Source: Lingula anatina (taxonomy: Eukaryota; Brachiopoda; Lingulata; Lingulida; Lingulidae). Taken from it: a stretch of DNA of 64,000 nucleotides. The notes beneath the pieces were generated by a model. The model was not told where the DNA came from and did no database searches. It saw only the letters and a list, made by a program, of their open reading frames with translations. The stretch lies in contig NW_019775047.1 in assembly GCF_001039355.2 (NCBI RefSeq), positions 425,332 through 489,331 of the forward strand, read 5' to 3'. Of this stretch, positions 10,254-21,651 are shown piece by piece (positions within the stretch are counted from its first letter, which is position 1; every line of letters begins with the position of its first letter). The translations under genes were made by a program, and so were the position numbers.

Positions 10254-13200
10254 TTTTAAAAGTCCAATTTTATTATTCAGTATCAAACAACAAACAACCT
10301 TACATTATTTGCCTATAAGTCACAAACACACACACTTGTACTCTTCCCCCCTCTCTCAGTATGAAAAATATACCATTACCATAGTGCCTATAAGGATAGA
10401 AATGGAGATTGACCATTTATTTTTTAACCTTACAGTTGAAATATTTAAAAAAGTATACCCTGAAATGGTTGCTTGTCAATTAAATTGTAACATATACGAT
10501 TAACATTTTCCCACACATTGTTGTTTTTGTCGGTGTACATACATGTATACAAAGAATATTAGCAAGTATTTCTGTAGTATTTAATATAATCTTGTTTCTT
10601 CCCATGTGGGGATTTCTGTTCTCGTTCTATATATACTAACATATACTTCTAAATTATTTAAATAAGAAAATTAAGACCTTTAATACTGTAGGCTTCCACG
10701 AGCCCGTTAAAAGTCAAACTTCTCTTCTCAGGGAGCGTGCCGGACGCTGTTGCAGTCGACCATATTTCCCGCCTATTGTACTACACCGAGGGCATGTATG
10801 AAACCATTGGTGTGATGAGATTGGACGGCTCCCAGCACAAGATCTTATTAAGAACTGGATTGGATATGCCGAGAGCGATGACGTTGGATCCACTTAATGG
10901 GTATTTACGAGGGTTTCCCCCAATTTTTTAGAGTTGACATTATCAAAATTGAAATTGATTTTTAGTGTGTGTGTGTGTGTATGTGTGTGTGTGTGTGTGT
11001 TTTAAACTTATTTTGTTTTTAAATATGCACTTATGTTATGCTTAACATGCCCTTTCCTGTTTTAGCTCTAAACAATCAAAGTCAAAATAAGCGAGTCGAA
11101 ATGTTGTGATTGTTTCATTAGATGCACAACCATCGCAAAATAGATAATTCTCCAGGAATTCTCTTTGGCCTCAATAAATGGAACAAAAGCATCTAGACAA
11201 TATAACATGGCATTTAGCAACGTAATATGAGCGGCTGCCAAGCCTAAATTACTTGGGCCAATAATTTTTTATATTCATGACACGTTTTATGGAGGAGATC
11301 ATGAGCACAATGCATTGTAAAAACTTGTTCAGCGTAAAGTTTCGTGGCATGGTGTTACATGACGTAAGACGTACACGTTTCTTCCATACTTTGTTACAGC
11401 TGGATGTATTGGACGGATTGGGGAACGGAACCAAAGATAGAACGCGCCCACATGGACGGCGGAAACAGGCAAACTGTGGCGAACACGGCTCTATCATGGC
11501 CGAACGGAATAGATATTGACATCCCTGGTGAGATTTGCGCCATATATGGGATTATAAGATTTCGTTTTATTAAGATAATTCCTTCTTAATATCGATTATT
11601 TAGAAATACTTGTATAATGTTTTATTAAAATGTTATTGTTTCATAATTTAGATATTATTTATTTTCTAATGATTGCGAAATATATTCTGTAAATTCAAGG
11701 CCCAAAACCGTTTTTCTTAATTCTTGATTTAAAACTTACACAAACACCTGAGATATTGCTTTACAGAACAGAAACTTTATTGGTGCGATGGAAATTATTC
11801 CAAAATTGAAGTGTCCGACCCAGATGGAAGTAACAGACGGTCTTTGATCGAAGCGGAAGATACTCTTGGTGGTCACTACTATGGCATTGCCGTGGACGAC
11901 CAGCAGATCTATTTCACTGATTGGAAAATCAATGTCTGGTACGACATTTCCGTTTAAAACATCTGCTATTGAAATTTTCTGGATTGAATTTTTTGTAAAA
12001 TTGTGTTATCTTAATTAACATGCCTGTAATATGCCTGAATGTGAATCTAACCTGGATTGGCACAGTACCCGGTGTACTCATTTAATATAGACTACACCTT
12101 TAATGTAATGCTGGTATTGCTAGCAAATGCAATTCTTTCAAATTTATTTATATCTATACAGCTATAAATTCAATTTATCTCAAGTTGATTTGTATTCCTT
12201 TGTGTATTTCTTTTCTATTTTATTTTTTGGTATTTTAATAACGCACATTTCAACAGGGCGTTCCATAGAGTCAACAAACACGACGGCAGTAACTCGAGTG
12301 TTCGTGCTGCCAGTTTTATTCCATTGGCCAGGTTAACTGGTGTTCATGTGTACAGAAGTTCATACCATTTATCACGTAAGGCACGGGGTGTTCACAGAAA
12401 ATGTAATAATGGTTTGGGGTCTAATAGCCGGCTAAGATGTAGTCGACTAAGTTGTTCTCAGCAAAATTCGCCTTTTTGCTATTATTATCTTCGCGAAATT
12501 TGAAATCTATCATTTGAAAATGTTCTTAATTGAAATTTTAAGTCTTAGTAGGTACCTTGCACACAGTTAGCTAAGCTGTTGCATCATTCCAAGTTTAGCC
12601 TTAGTAGTCCGTTCAACAAAGGCCTTTGCGAAATTCGAAATCTATCATTTGAAAATTTTCTAAATGGAGATTTTAAGTCTTAGTAGGTACCTTGCACACA
12701 GTTAGCTAAGCTGTTGTATCATTCCAATTTTAGCCTTATAGTTTTAGACGTCTTTTAGACATTTCAGAATTTTCCCAGTCTCTCTGGCTTCAATAATATG
12801 ATCAATCACCCTGCATATTTTTATGGTAACTTTTAAGATCATATTAAAAAACGTGTAGAAGTACCAGCCCCAATTTTTGTGAATGCTATAGCGTATCAGT
12901 ATATGTCTCAAACAGCTTAGTGAATATGTGGCTCTTGACTTCGCTCTCTCAACTCTTTTACTATTAGGCTAAAGTCACAAATCGATGTAAGCTAAGCATC
13001 CAGTATTCTTATGCGAATAAGATGCGTGTCACAAAGATGATGCACATGTACCAAAGATACATACTGGTATACAACATTGCGTCTATATCCATATATCATT
13101 GCACATCATTTCATGTCCTTATATATCGCCACATTTTATCAAATGACATCTTAAACGACTACATTCACTACATAGAGTTATCGTCTTGTTGCACTTTACG

Positions 13201-14889
13201 GCATTATTTGCTTTGGCAAATATGTATTGTAGGATCGAACGGCTGCAGTGTAAACAATGGGGGTTGTCCATACCTGTGTCTACCAAAACCCAACGGCAGA
13301 ACGTGCGCATGTCCAGATGGGGAATCCGCATGCGTTTCGACGACATTTTCCAACACCTTTACAACTCCTGTTGTAACAAAACCGCCCACCAAGACTACTA
13401 CGCCTACTACAAGAACCACTGCACCAACAACGACTACTACGGTAACGACAACGTCCACTACGCCTACTACCACTAGTGCTACCACTACGCCAACTACAAC
13501 GACAACGCCTACTACGACTTCTACTACGTCTACCACGCCTACTACCACCACCGGCACAACGACATCCATTACCCCGATCACCACGTTCGTTTCGTCAACT
13601 TCCCTCGCAACGACATTCCCTGCCTCGCCTCCCACAGTTACACTAGCGTCTACCATCCCGAATGTTATTCCAACTAGAATAGAGGGAGCTGAAAATGACG
13701 CAGGTAGCATGACTTTCAAAGGTCAAAAATAATTATAATATACAATAGTTGATGGCTTTAACTGGTATTGAATTAAACTTTATAGAAAGATCGTTTTATC
13801 TTCTAAAGGTGGCTTTGAAATAGAGACCGCCCATTCATGGAGAAACAGAGGAACAAGCCCACTTAGCAAAGTGAAAATTTTGCGGCAAACGTGCTGGCAA
13901 TTTGCAACAAACTAAACTGTTTGCAGATTGATGCAAGGAAAAATGTTGCTGCATAATTGCAAGAGCATCTAAAGTTTGCGAGACGTTTGCAAGAAGCCTT
14001 CGTATCTTCTCAAGTCTAAACAGTATCTCATTTGCAGAGCAGAACTCGTTTTTGCAGATTTGCTGCAAATTTGAGGAAACAGTTTGCAAGAAGCCTCAAA
14101 TTTTTGGTAAAAGAGATCTACGTTTTTAATTGTCTCCTGCTTTTGCGAGAAATCCATGCATTGTTAAAATCTTCACATTTGTAAGACATTTACTGGAATC
14201 GTGAAATCCCCTTCGTCAATTCCAAAGATTTCACAAACAGTATTGTTATTTTTGTTATTCCAGGAGGGAATGGCGAGGACACGGCAAGCATCCCGCTGGT
14301 AATTGGTGTCGCAGTGTCCACACCGTTGGTCACCGTAATTTTGGTGGTGGTCATCATACGACTGTTTCTTAGGAGACGAAGGTACAATAAATGTACATGT
14401 ATCTCTCTTTCACACACATACATGTACAGACTCTCTCTCTCTCTCTCTCTCTTATTTAAAGTTTTGTATATATGTAATATTTCATTCATACATTTCTATA
14501 TTTATTCATCTATATTTTTTACTATGTATTTTCTTGCTTTAGTTTGTATATTTCCAATCGCAGACTTTTTTCTTGTGAATAATTTCTTATCATCCTTTCT
14601 TCTTGAAGATAGGATAAAAGTGGCGTTCGTTTGTGAATTTTATTTCAGAACACCGCCACCTGACCCACAAAGTCTACGTGTTCTTCGCTTCAACCCCGCG
14701 TTTTCCGACCGTCCGGTACCTCTCCCTCCTAAATCACCTAAAGGACATCTTCGTGTGTCAACCGATTGGGAGTTCGACCATATTCAAAGTGATTACCTAT
14801 CATTTACAGCAGATAATATTTATGAGGGGACCCAAGAGAATCAGTATTCGGATTATGCCAGCATCTTACCGCAGAATATGGACGTTTAA
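9726..14889 (+). CDS. Type I membrane protein: YWTD propeller, EGF, mucin-like stalk, TM, short tail
   Basis: The exons are 9726-10149, 10732-10900, 11400-11527, 11767-11938, 12257-12375, 13233-13703, 14264-14381 and 14649-14889. All phases match, giving 613 residues from the first ATG. Residues from about 63 to 337 carry YWSE, YYTE, YWTD, YWCD and YFTD motifs, as in one LDLR class B beta-propeller. Residues 342-371 form a six-Cys EGF-like module (NGGC, CACPDG). About 372-480 is a Thr-rich stalk suited to O-glycosylation. About 504-526 is a hydrophobic span followed by RLFLRRRR. The tail has a Pro-rich patch and YASI (603-606), a YxxPhi sorting motif. The start is uncertain. The hydrophobic segment ending FNLVHS could be a signal peptide, so translation could begin at 9726 or 9789. 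Alternatively the T-rich stretch before 9904 is a splice acceptor and the start lies upstream. There are no LDLR class A ligand repeats. Ligand unknown; an LRP-like adhesion or endocytic receptor is inferred. Confidence 0.85.
10213..10248. repeat. (GA)n microsatellite in intron 1 of the propeller gene
   Basis: About 18 AG units directly downstream of the first exon donor. Confidence 0.95.
12492..12740. repeat. Tandem duplication, about 135-bp unit, in an intron
   Basis: Two adjacent copies start at about 12492 and 12627. Each carries GAAATCTATCATTTGAAAA and the stretch TAGTAGGTACCTTGCACAC, with about 90 percent identity by eye. It lies in the intron between the last propeller exon and the EGF/mucin exon. 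Confidence 0.85.
13391..13600 (+). repeat. Thr-codon minisatellite coding the mucin-like stalk
   Basis: Degenerate repeats of ACN codons (ACTACTACG, CCTACTACC and similar) inside the EGF/stalk exon encode mostly Thr with Pro and Ser. Such arrays often vary in length between alleles. Confidence 0.85.
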
Positions 14890-14903
14890 CCAGCAGCTTC
14901 AAA

Positions 14904-14941
14904 GGGGGGGTACCCCCCCCCCCCAAAAAAAAAAAAAAAGA
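14904..14941. repeat. Homopolymer cluster G7-TA-C12-A(n) in the 3' UTR
   Basis: Fifteen bases after the propeller-gene stop codon there is a run of seven G, TA, twelve C, then a long A-rich run. G and C runs face each other across TA and could pair. Confidence 0.85.
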
Positions 14942-15680
14942 AAAAAAAGAAGAAGAAGGAAATAAGTGAACTCCCGGTTGACCCCTTCAGTTAAACCAAG
15001 GGCGAAGACAGCAAATGTCTACTTTTTTGGGTTACTCAACCAAAGGAATGGAACATATGAAACCTTTGTAAACTTTGGGTTCAGAGAGGACAAAGGGTTT
15101 AAAGACAAAGATGACAAAGACAAAAAAATTATATATATATATATATATACAACGCTGACACATTGATAGTGGATCACGTCATATAGTGGATGACGTCATA
15201 TAGTTGGAGCTTTATGCAGTCATTTTTATGGGAATATAGGCTTATAGTTTATTTTGTGTGGGACTTTTGTTTAGCACCTATATGTACGTCAACATTTGAT
15301 TCAGAGTGGATGTTTTCCTGCCATAGCAGCTGTTATACCAAACATCTCAACTCCCCCCCCCCAACCATGTTACATGTGAACAAATGATGTAAACACACCT
15401 CGTGACAGTCACGTGTGGGCATGGCACGTGCTGATAGACTGAAATACGAACACGTCCATAGATAGGATAGCTCAAGATTCCTGAACTCTTATGGGAATAC
15501 GGCACTTTTCTAGTAAATGATGGGCACACTATAGAAAGGGCTGTCTGTTGTTTGGAACTCAGAAAACGGTGAAATTGTGCAATCAAACTGTCTACGGACT
15601 TAAAGTTAGAATCAAATGCATTAAGAGTATTAGCAAATGTAGAATTTTTTGTAACGTGTGCGTTTTATGAACCTGTTCAG

Positions 15681-15686
15681 AATAAA
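15681..15686 (+). terminator. Candidate poly(A) signal of the propeller gene
   Basis: An AATAAA hexamer about 800 bases after the stop codon, with no competing gene in between. Another lies near 16065. Which is used cannot be told from sequence. Confidence 0.3.
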
Positions 15687-16379
15687 ACTCCTTAGAGAAT
15701 TAACATATGTTCAAGTGTATGCAAACTGCGCCTAAGAGCAAGTACAGTGAGAGTCAAGGTAGTACGGAGCTGCAAGACAGAAACATCAGATTTGTTTAAC
15801 ACAAACATATACAAGCTTCCCATTCATTAGAAAGGTAAATCTCGCCTTAGATTTTGATCAACTTAGGCCAGGCTAACCCTAACCTTTATAACTAAATGGA
15901 GGGCGGACTTTCTGTTACATGAACCCTCAGTTTCATTACATAGGGTAATTTTACGTGTGATCCTGAATATATTTGTCTTTATTTCAAATATGTGAATTTA
16001 CACAGTTAAGAATTTAAAAAGTTAATAATCGCTGTTAAAATGTAAATATGTTTTTGAAGGAAAAAATAAAGTCGCAATGTTAATTACGGATATGTCTGTC
16101 ATAGTGATTTTATTTAAGCATGCTTTAGATCAGGTTGGGTATCGGCAACAGACAACAATGAAGAGTGTATGTTTTTATCAACTTAATTAATATATCTAAA
16201 GCATGGAGGCTGAAAATATCCGGGATGATTGTTTCATGTTTATCTTTATAACATTTTTTTTTTTTGGGGGGGGGGTTAGAACTGGGATACTCGGAATATT
16301 TGGGGGCACCATCTAGAAAATACTACGGTCTCTGTTTTGGCGTGGTGGCGGAATAGAATATAAAGGGGAGCGGGTTTTT

Positions 16380-16669
16380 ATTTTCTGCTTTTTGTCTGTA
16401 CATTTGACAGCTTTGCTGTCTTGTTTCTCATTTTCCCGATTTTTCAATTAAACGGATGGATTCCTCTTTTGCATTCTCTGACCCCCCAAATAAATAAATA
16501 AATAAATAAAATTGCTCATAGAGCATTTTCTGCTTTTTGTCTGTACATTTGACAGCTTTGCTGTCTTGTTTCTCATTTTCCCGATTTTTCAATTAAACGG
16601 ATGGATTCCTCTTTTGCATTCTCTGACCCCCCAAATAAATAAATAAATAAATAAAATTGCTCATAGAGC
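16380..16669. repeat. Perfect 145-bp tandem duplication
   Basis: Two identical 145-base units (16380-16524 and 16525-16669) each start ATTTTCTGCTTTTTGTC and end TTGCTCATAGAGC. I see no differences. This points to a very recent duplication or an assembly duplication. Each unit includes an AAAT-type run. Confidence 0.95.
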
Positions 16670-17469
16670 AAAAAAGACTGCAAATGTGTTGAAGCTATCA
16701 ATATTTAGATTTAGTTACAAAATAAATGAAATAGGTCGTAGAGGAAAATCATGCAAAGGTTGTAATTTTTTTAATTCCAATTTACTTGTAATTGTTATGT
16801 ATTTTTGAATGTAGCAGTATTTAGATTGAAGTACAAATTAAATAAGATAATGCAAATTGTACAGGCAGTATATTTATTTTAGCTAATTTTGAAATGGGAA
16901 GGATTAGATTATTAAGTGAATAGAATTGCCTAGTACATTTGATTCCAAAATATTAAAAACAACACAGGGGGCCTGAGGGGGGGGTCTAAAATAAGTACCT
17001 CTACCCCCCACACTGGTATGCTACAAATGCTATATGACACCTTTTTTTAACAGGTGATTAGTACTATTCATACCACCTGAATTTCATTTTTGATTTAAAA
17101 CTTTCATCTTTGTCAACTCTACAAATAGCACAATAACCCTGACATATGTTCCTGAAGAAAAGAGAGGATACTGAGAAGCATTACCAGCGCACCACGGCTT
17201 CAAAAGGTTAACTAACAATAAGTAATGCATGTGTATTTTTAACATACTATACTTACACCTTTCAAAAACTCTATGTCTAACACTGTCAAATGTTCAAAGT
17301 ATATGTCTGAGAGCTGTATAATATATTTTAAGTAGCCTATTTACTCTGTACATAATAAATCCCCGTGTCATTGTTGTAGGCCTACATATTATATTTTTAA
17401 GTTGTAGGCCTACCTTTTCGTAAGATCCATTAAAATTGTACCTTTTGGTAAAAGCCATGAATACACAAT
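16670..17469. other. Intergenic, no gene recognised
   Basis: AT-rich stretch between the propeller gene and the foldback element, with only short meaningless open frames. Confidence 0.4.
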
Positions 17470-17786
17470 CAGGCCTACCCAACTACCAGACTCGGCACCG
17501 AATGATCCTGAATTCACCGGTAGATCAGACCACACTACCCGTTTTCAAGGTGTGAGTCAGTACGCATTACACAGTATCATACCCTGAACAAATTTTGAGT
17601 GGTGATGCAATGCTTTTCAACCCCGCTGAGAATCGTCACTATCACATCGCGTACTAGGCAAGAGCGGTGTCGCGTCTGATACTGTGTAATGCGTACTGAT
17701 ACACACCTTGAAAACGGGTAGTGTGGTCCGATTTACCGGTGAATTCAGGATCATTCGGTGCTGAGTCTGGTAGTTGGGTAGGCCTG
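17470..17786. mobile_element. 317-bp foldback MITE-like element with 5-bp target duplication
   Basis: The element starts CAGGCCTACCCAACTACC and ends with the exact inverse. The terminal 24 bases match perfectly, and the arms stay largely complementary for about 100 bases each (17470-17575 and 17680-17786), with a loop of roughly 100 bases. It is flanked on both sides by ACAAT (17465-17469 and 17787-17791), a clean 5-base duplication. No transposase is encoded, so it is non-autonomous. The superfamily is unresolved. Confidence 0.85.
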
Positions 17787-17954
17787 ACAATTAAAATAAA
17801 CATAAAACAGTTCACCTACCTTTTAGCTTGTTTGCTTTGCAGTGGGTCATTTAATTCATTTCATCATCTATTCATGTTAAATTTAAACGATTACCATATT
17901 TTTAGTCTATTTCATAAAATAGAATAAAGAAACAAAATAAAGCAAAAAGAATTG

Positions 17955-18035
17955 CGGCCGATTTCAGGGGTCAAACCCGGGCCCTCCCGCTTACGTGATA
18001 GGGCGAAGGCGATAGCGTTTGAGCTATGCAGCCTA
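17955..18035 (-). repeat. tRNA-like SINE head (minus strand)
   Basis: Minus-strand sequence GGCTGCATAGCTCAAACGC resembles a tRNA 5' half with a box A. GGTTTGACCCC (17967-17977) resembles box B. The cloverleaf is degenerate, so this is a tRNA-derived SINE head or pseudogene rather than a working tRNA. Confidence 0.6.
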
Positions 18036-18360
18036 TTCAACTGCTAGCCTCTAAAATACAAGTAGGGCCTAGTCAATAGTGCCGAGTGCACAACGTCTAA
18101 AGACGCTTTTTGCACACCACACCACGCATTCATTGACAAAAGAATAAGTATAATCTTTCCTTTTCACGTCGCGTTTTGACACTAATAACTGCAAATTGAA
18201 CGCCAGCCTGCCCGCATAACCATATGCTGCCGCAACGTTGGGACGACCAATAAGACTGCAAAATGCTTTTGCAGTCAATAAGCAGGCAAAAAAAAAACAA
18301 TCCTAATGCAGCCGGATATGCGATTAGGTTTGTATTGGGCTTATCTTGGATTGTATAAAC

Positions 18361-18372
18361 ATGGCGGACAAA
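18361..18372 (+). promoter_or_regulatory. YY1-like motif overlapping the ZNHIT1 start codon
   Basis: The bases around the initiator, AACATGGCGGAC, fit the ATGGCGG core bound by YY1 in many animal housekeeping promoters. No TATA box is seen upstream. The match is short, so this is suggestive only. Confidence 0.35.
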
Positions 18373-21300
18373 CGTGTGTCAGGTTTGTTGATTTCACATC
18401 ACTTTTACAAAATACACTTTTTCCGGCGAGGGATTGTTATCTGTATAATGTATTTTAAGCATCAGGGGATGTAATCGGGCTTACATTTAGGTATTGTTGT
18501 TTAAACATGTGTTATACGCACGCACAGGAGAGATTTTTGTGTCCGAATTTTCCATCTCGTGGACATTTTGAAAACCCTAAGGGCACTCACGCTCACCCAC
18601 CATATAACTCTAACATTTGATGATTCACATTCAATTCTTTTCTAAGTGATGTTATACGGTGACTCAGTATTAGCTTCTCAAATGAAACAACTATAGTAAT
18701 ACCGATTAATAGATGTTTTTACATGAAACTTTATGCGATCCAAAATATATTAATATTAATTCATACTAGTACATTGTACAGTATGGTCTCCAGCACTGAT
18801 TGTGACAGCCACCAGATGGGTGAAAATCTGCTGTTATTTTATTGGTAGAGCTTGAAGGTTTCATAGAAAAAAGTAAAAAAGACTAATTCTTTTAATAGCA
18901 GAAACATTGATCAATCTCAAGAGCAACAACACCCAGTCTGCAGCAGTGTAATGCATTTTTTGTGAGAGTGTAAAAGTCACCTGCCAGACCAGGGATCGAA
19001 CCCGGGACCTCTCGCTAACAGGGTAAGTGCTCTACCACCTGAGCTATCCGGACGGTTCTACCCTGCGTCTGGCACTACAGCAGGACCAAAATGACCAGGC
19101 GTCCATTGAATTATGAATTTTATCTTATGCAGAACTGCAACGGACTGGGTTGCAGTCTTTTAAAAAATAAATTATCATTGCATGCTTTAAGTTTTCATAA
19201 CCTATTCTCTATTTCCTCTCAATTCTGCACCCAGACCGCCTCAAGGACATTAACTCCAGGAGAGTTCTGGATGAGGCTGCAAGAAGACGTCGACTGAGGA
19301 AGGCACTAGAGGCGCTGGAGAGCGACAACTTCCAAGATGATCCCCATGCCGACCTGAAGATGAGCAAGAGAGCGCCAAAGTTTGAGGAGTCCATGGATGA
19401 TAAAATGCGTAAGTTCAGCTGTGTTCATGACCATACTTCAAGTACCGTCTTTATGTTGAGGACGGTGAAATACAAGGCTTAAAGATGCATACAAAGTCAA
19501 TTTTTTGTCACAAAAACCAACCAAATGCCAGCATATAGTTCCAAGTAGTATAACTAAGAGAATTACCAAAAGGCATTGTTTAATTTTACCCGAAAATGAT
19601 GTTTGAACAGATTTTTCTGCTGGCATTCTTAGCTGTATGTCAATGGGGCAGGGAAGTAGGTCACGGAAGTAGGTTAAATTTACAACCATAAATTTAAAGA
19701 AAGGAGCAATCTAAAGGTCTTTTATGGCTGGTCGAGTGATCTATTAAGTTTATTCCTTGGCATGTCAAATTTATTTGAGTCATATAAGAATCTAGTAGAA
19801 GTGGTTTACATGTGTTACTGGGAATCCACGCTCCACCGATGCTCGGTTCGTATGTACCTTTAAGGAAGGTCAGGGGTGGGGTCAAAGTTCAGTTCATTTT
19901 CTAATATATTTTGCTCTGTTTTCAGCAAAGAAGAAGAGAAAGTCCAAATCTGATGTCTACAAATTTAGGTTTAAGAAAAATTTTGCTTCGTTATTGGAAG
20001 AAGAGGTATGTTTCTTAGTTATAGATATGTTATAATTACTGAGTTTAATAGGAAGTTATAGTGTATTGGTAATGCTCATTTTCTTCTTTTTCTTGTAATT
20101 TGAAAATGTTAGACATTAGAAAGTAGTTAAGAATTGCCTTAGAATGAAAGAAAAATTTTGTATTTCAGTACCTATGAAGTCAGCTTGGTTTTAACCAATA
20201 TATTAAGTATTGAACTTGTCTGAAATTGACTAATAAATTTCAAAAATGGGTATGATTTTTATTTTTAAGCTGTAAAAAGTTGAACAACTTGGCAGTGGAT
20301 ATTTTTTCACAATTTCACCCTTTTAAAAATATTTATTTTAAAATGCTTTCATTTATTTCCTAATTCAGCACAATACAGAGGAGCCAAACTACTTCTCAGC
20401 TCAAGTTCCACCGTCACAGTTTCCTGAGCGACATTTTTGTGCTGTCTGTGGATATCCTTGACATGAAAAATGCTGTTAATTTCTATTTATAAATATAAGA
20501 TAACTCTTGTTTTCAAGGGGGTACCCAAATATCTACCCTGCCTGATCTACTTCAGATGAGTGATAATTTATACTATGACATGCTGAAGAACAGGGACAGA
20601 TCCAGACATATTTTCTTCCAAATTATCTTTTTGAGCCATCTTCCATTATTGATTGTCTTCCAACAGAAAAAAAGATACCTGTCAATGTTAATTTGAAAAT
20701 CTGACCAGCTTCCTGAAGACCCATAAGACGGCCTCGATCCACCCCTGAAGAATGTGTTATCAGATCTTGACAGCTGGTGTAGGGCTTGTGTCATATGCTA
20801 TTACAAGAGACCTTACCTTAAACACCATATTCTTAATTATGTAATACTTGTCACAGGGTTAGTTTTAACTAGCTATAGATATGTTTTAAAGGACCTTGGT
20901 TCAAGAACCATATTGCCAGTGTAACAGGAATGGTAGTGCACTTAGAACTGCAGTCTGCCCCCCCCAGCCATTACTTTGTACAGTTGATATTCATCCCATA
21001 TACCAACCCCAATACTCCAACTGACCCTAACCTGTACTAATCATATAGGAGCCCAGACTTCTATTCTTAGGTCTACCATTGCTGTCACACTACCATATTC
21101 TACCATATTCTACCATTGGAAGTTCTATGCTCCTTAACTGTGTCACATCACCATCTAACTACAAGTGTGTACCCTGTGGTGCCCGCTACTGCTGTGTACG
21201 ATGTCTGGGAACACATCAAGATACCAGGTAACTATATTTTATTTATTTATTCAGTTATTATTATTATTATTATTATTATATGTATTTATTTACATATTTT

Positions 21301-21651
21301 AATTAACTTTTTTAAGTCTCAGTCAGCCATTAAAGCATCCAGCTTTACTTCGGAGTAGTGTATTTATTTATTTTTTATTTTTTTATTTTTTTATTTTTTT
21401 GTATTAAAGAGGTTGTATAAGTTTGTAAAAAGTATTCATTCTTTGAAAAGTCCACGTTTCATTTTGACTAAACAAATTTTCAATTTTTGTACACTTCCTG
21501 TGAAGTAATTTGAAAATTGTTCTAAATAGTTAGTCATCCAGTCATATTTCATCTTCCACAAATCCTAGAACATTTAGCAGTTAAACCACAGTGAAAGATG
21601 AGCTCAGCATTTCCTTCTGTCTTTGACAGGTGCCTGAAGTGGACGGCTTGA
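18361..21651 (+). CDS. ZNHIT1: Zinc finger HIT domain-containing protein 1 (SRCAP/SWR1 complex subunit)
   Basis: The exons are 18361-18382, 19235-19408, 19926-20005, 20369-20451, 21147-21227 and 21630-21651, giving 153 residues (the human protein is 154). MADKRVS opens the protein. RRVLDEAARRRR, LEALESDNFQDDPHA and RFKKNFASLLEEE match the conserved ZNHIT1 core. The C-terminal zf-HIT domain has Cys116, 119, 127, 130, 135 and 139, His143 and Cys148, in order, ending CLKWTA. Known role: subunit of the nuclear SRCAP/SWR1 remodeller that deposits H2A.Z. Five introns are present. Intron 4 (20452-21146) has no GT-AG solution that keeps the frame but fits a U12-type AT-AC intron exactly, and the join restores the spacing seen in the human zinc finger. 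The start codon lies in AACATGGCGGAC, a YY1-like context. Confidence 0.96.
18981..19053 (-). repeat. tRNA-like SINE head / tRNA pseudogene in ZNHIT1 intron 1
   Basis: On the minus strand the sequence begins GTCCGGATAGCTCAGGTGG and contains GGTTCGATCCC as a perfect box B. Arm lengths fit a tRNA (D stem GCTC/GAGC, T stem CCGGG/CCTGG). However, the outer two acceptor pairs fail, the anticodon stem has a mismatch, and position 33 is C, not U. The loop would give anticodon UGU. I read it as a SINE head or pseudogene, not a functional tRNA. Confidence 0.6.
20452..21146 (+). other. ZNHIT1: U12-type AT-AC intron (ZNHIT1 intron 4)
   Basis: The donor reads ATATCCTTG, an exact match to the minor-spliceosome 5' splice-site consensus ATATCCTT. 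Near the 3' end CTCCTTAACTG (21130-21140) matches the U12 branch-site consensus TCCTTAAC. The intron then ends GTGTCAC 21 bases after the start of that motif. Splicing there gives GGA-TCA-CCA across the join and restores the zinc-finger reading frame. Without it the exon would read straight into TGA at 20459. Confidence 0.9.
20918..21100. mobile_element. Inverted-repeat element, copy 1, inside the AT-AC intron
   Basis: Arms AGTGTAACAGGAATGGTAG and (inverse) AGTGTGACAGCAATGGTAG bound about 170 bases. The internal part CCCCAATACTCCAACTGACC recurs with about 85 percent identity at 54030-54200. The ends resemble hAT-type CAGTG termini. The flanks share ACCATATT, but the offset between sides prevents a firm target-site call. 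Confidence 0.65.

Noticed and set aside
13204-13719. Minus-strand Val-rich open frame of 171 codons
   Set aside because: It is the antisense of the Thr-repeat stalk exon; Thr ACN codons read backwards give Val and Gly.
18981-19053. Functional tRNA gene on the minus strand
   Set aside because: Good D and T arms, but acceptor and anticodon stem mismatches and C33 argue for a SINE head or pseudogene.
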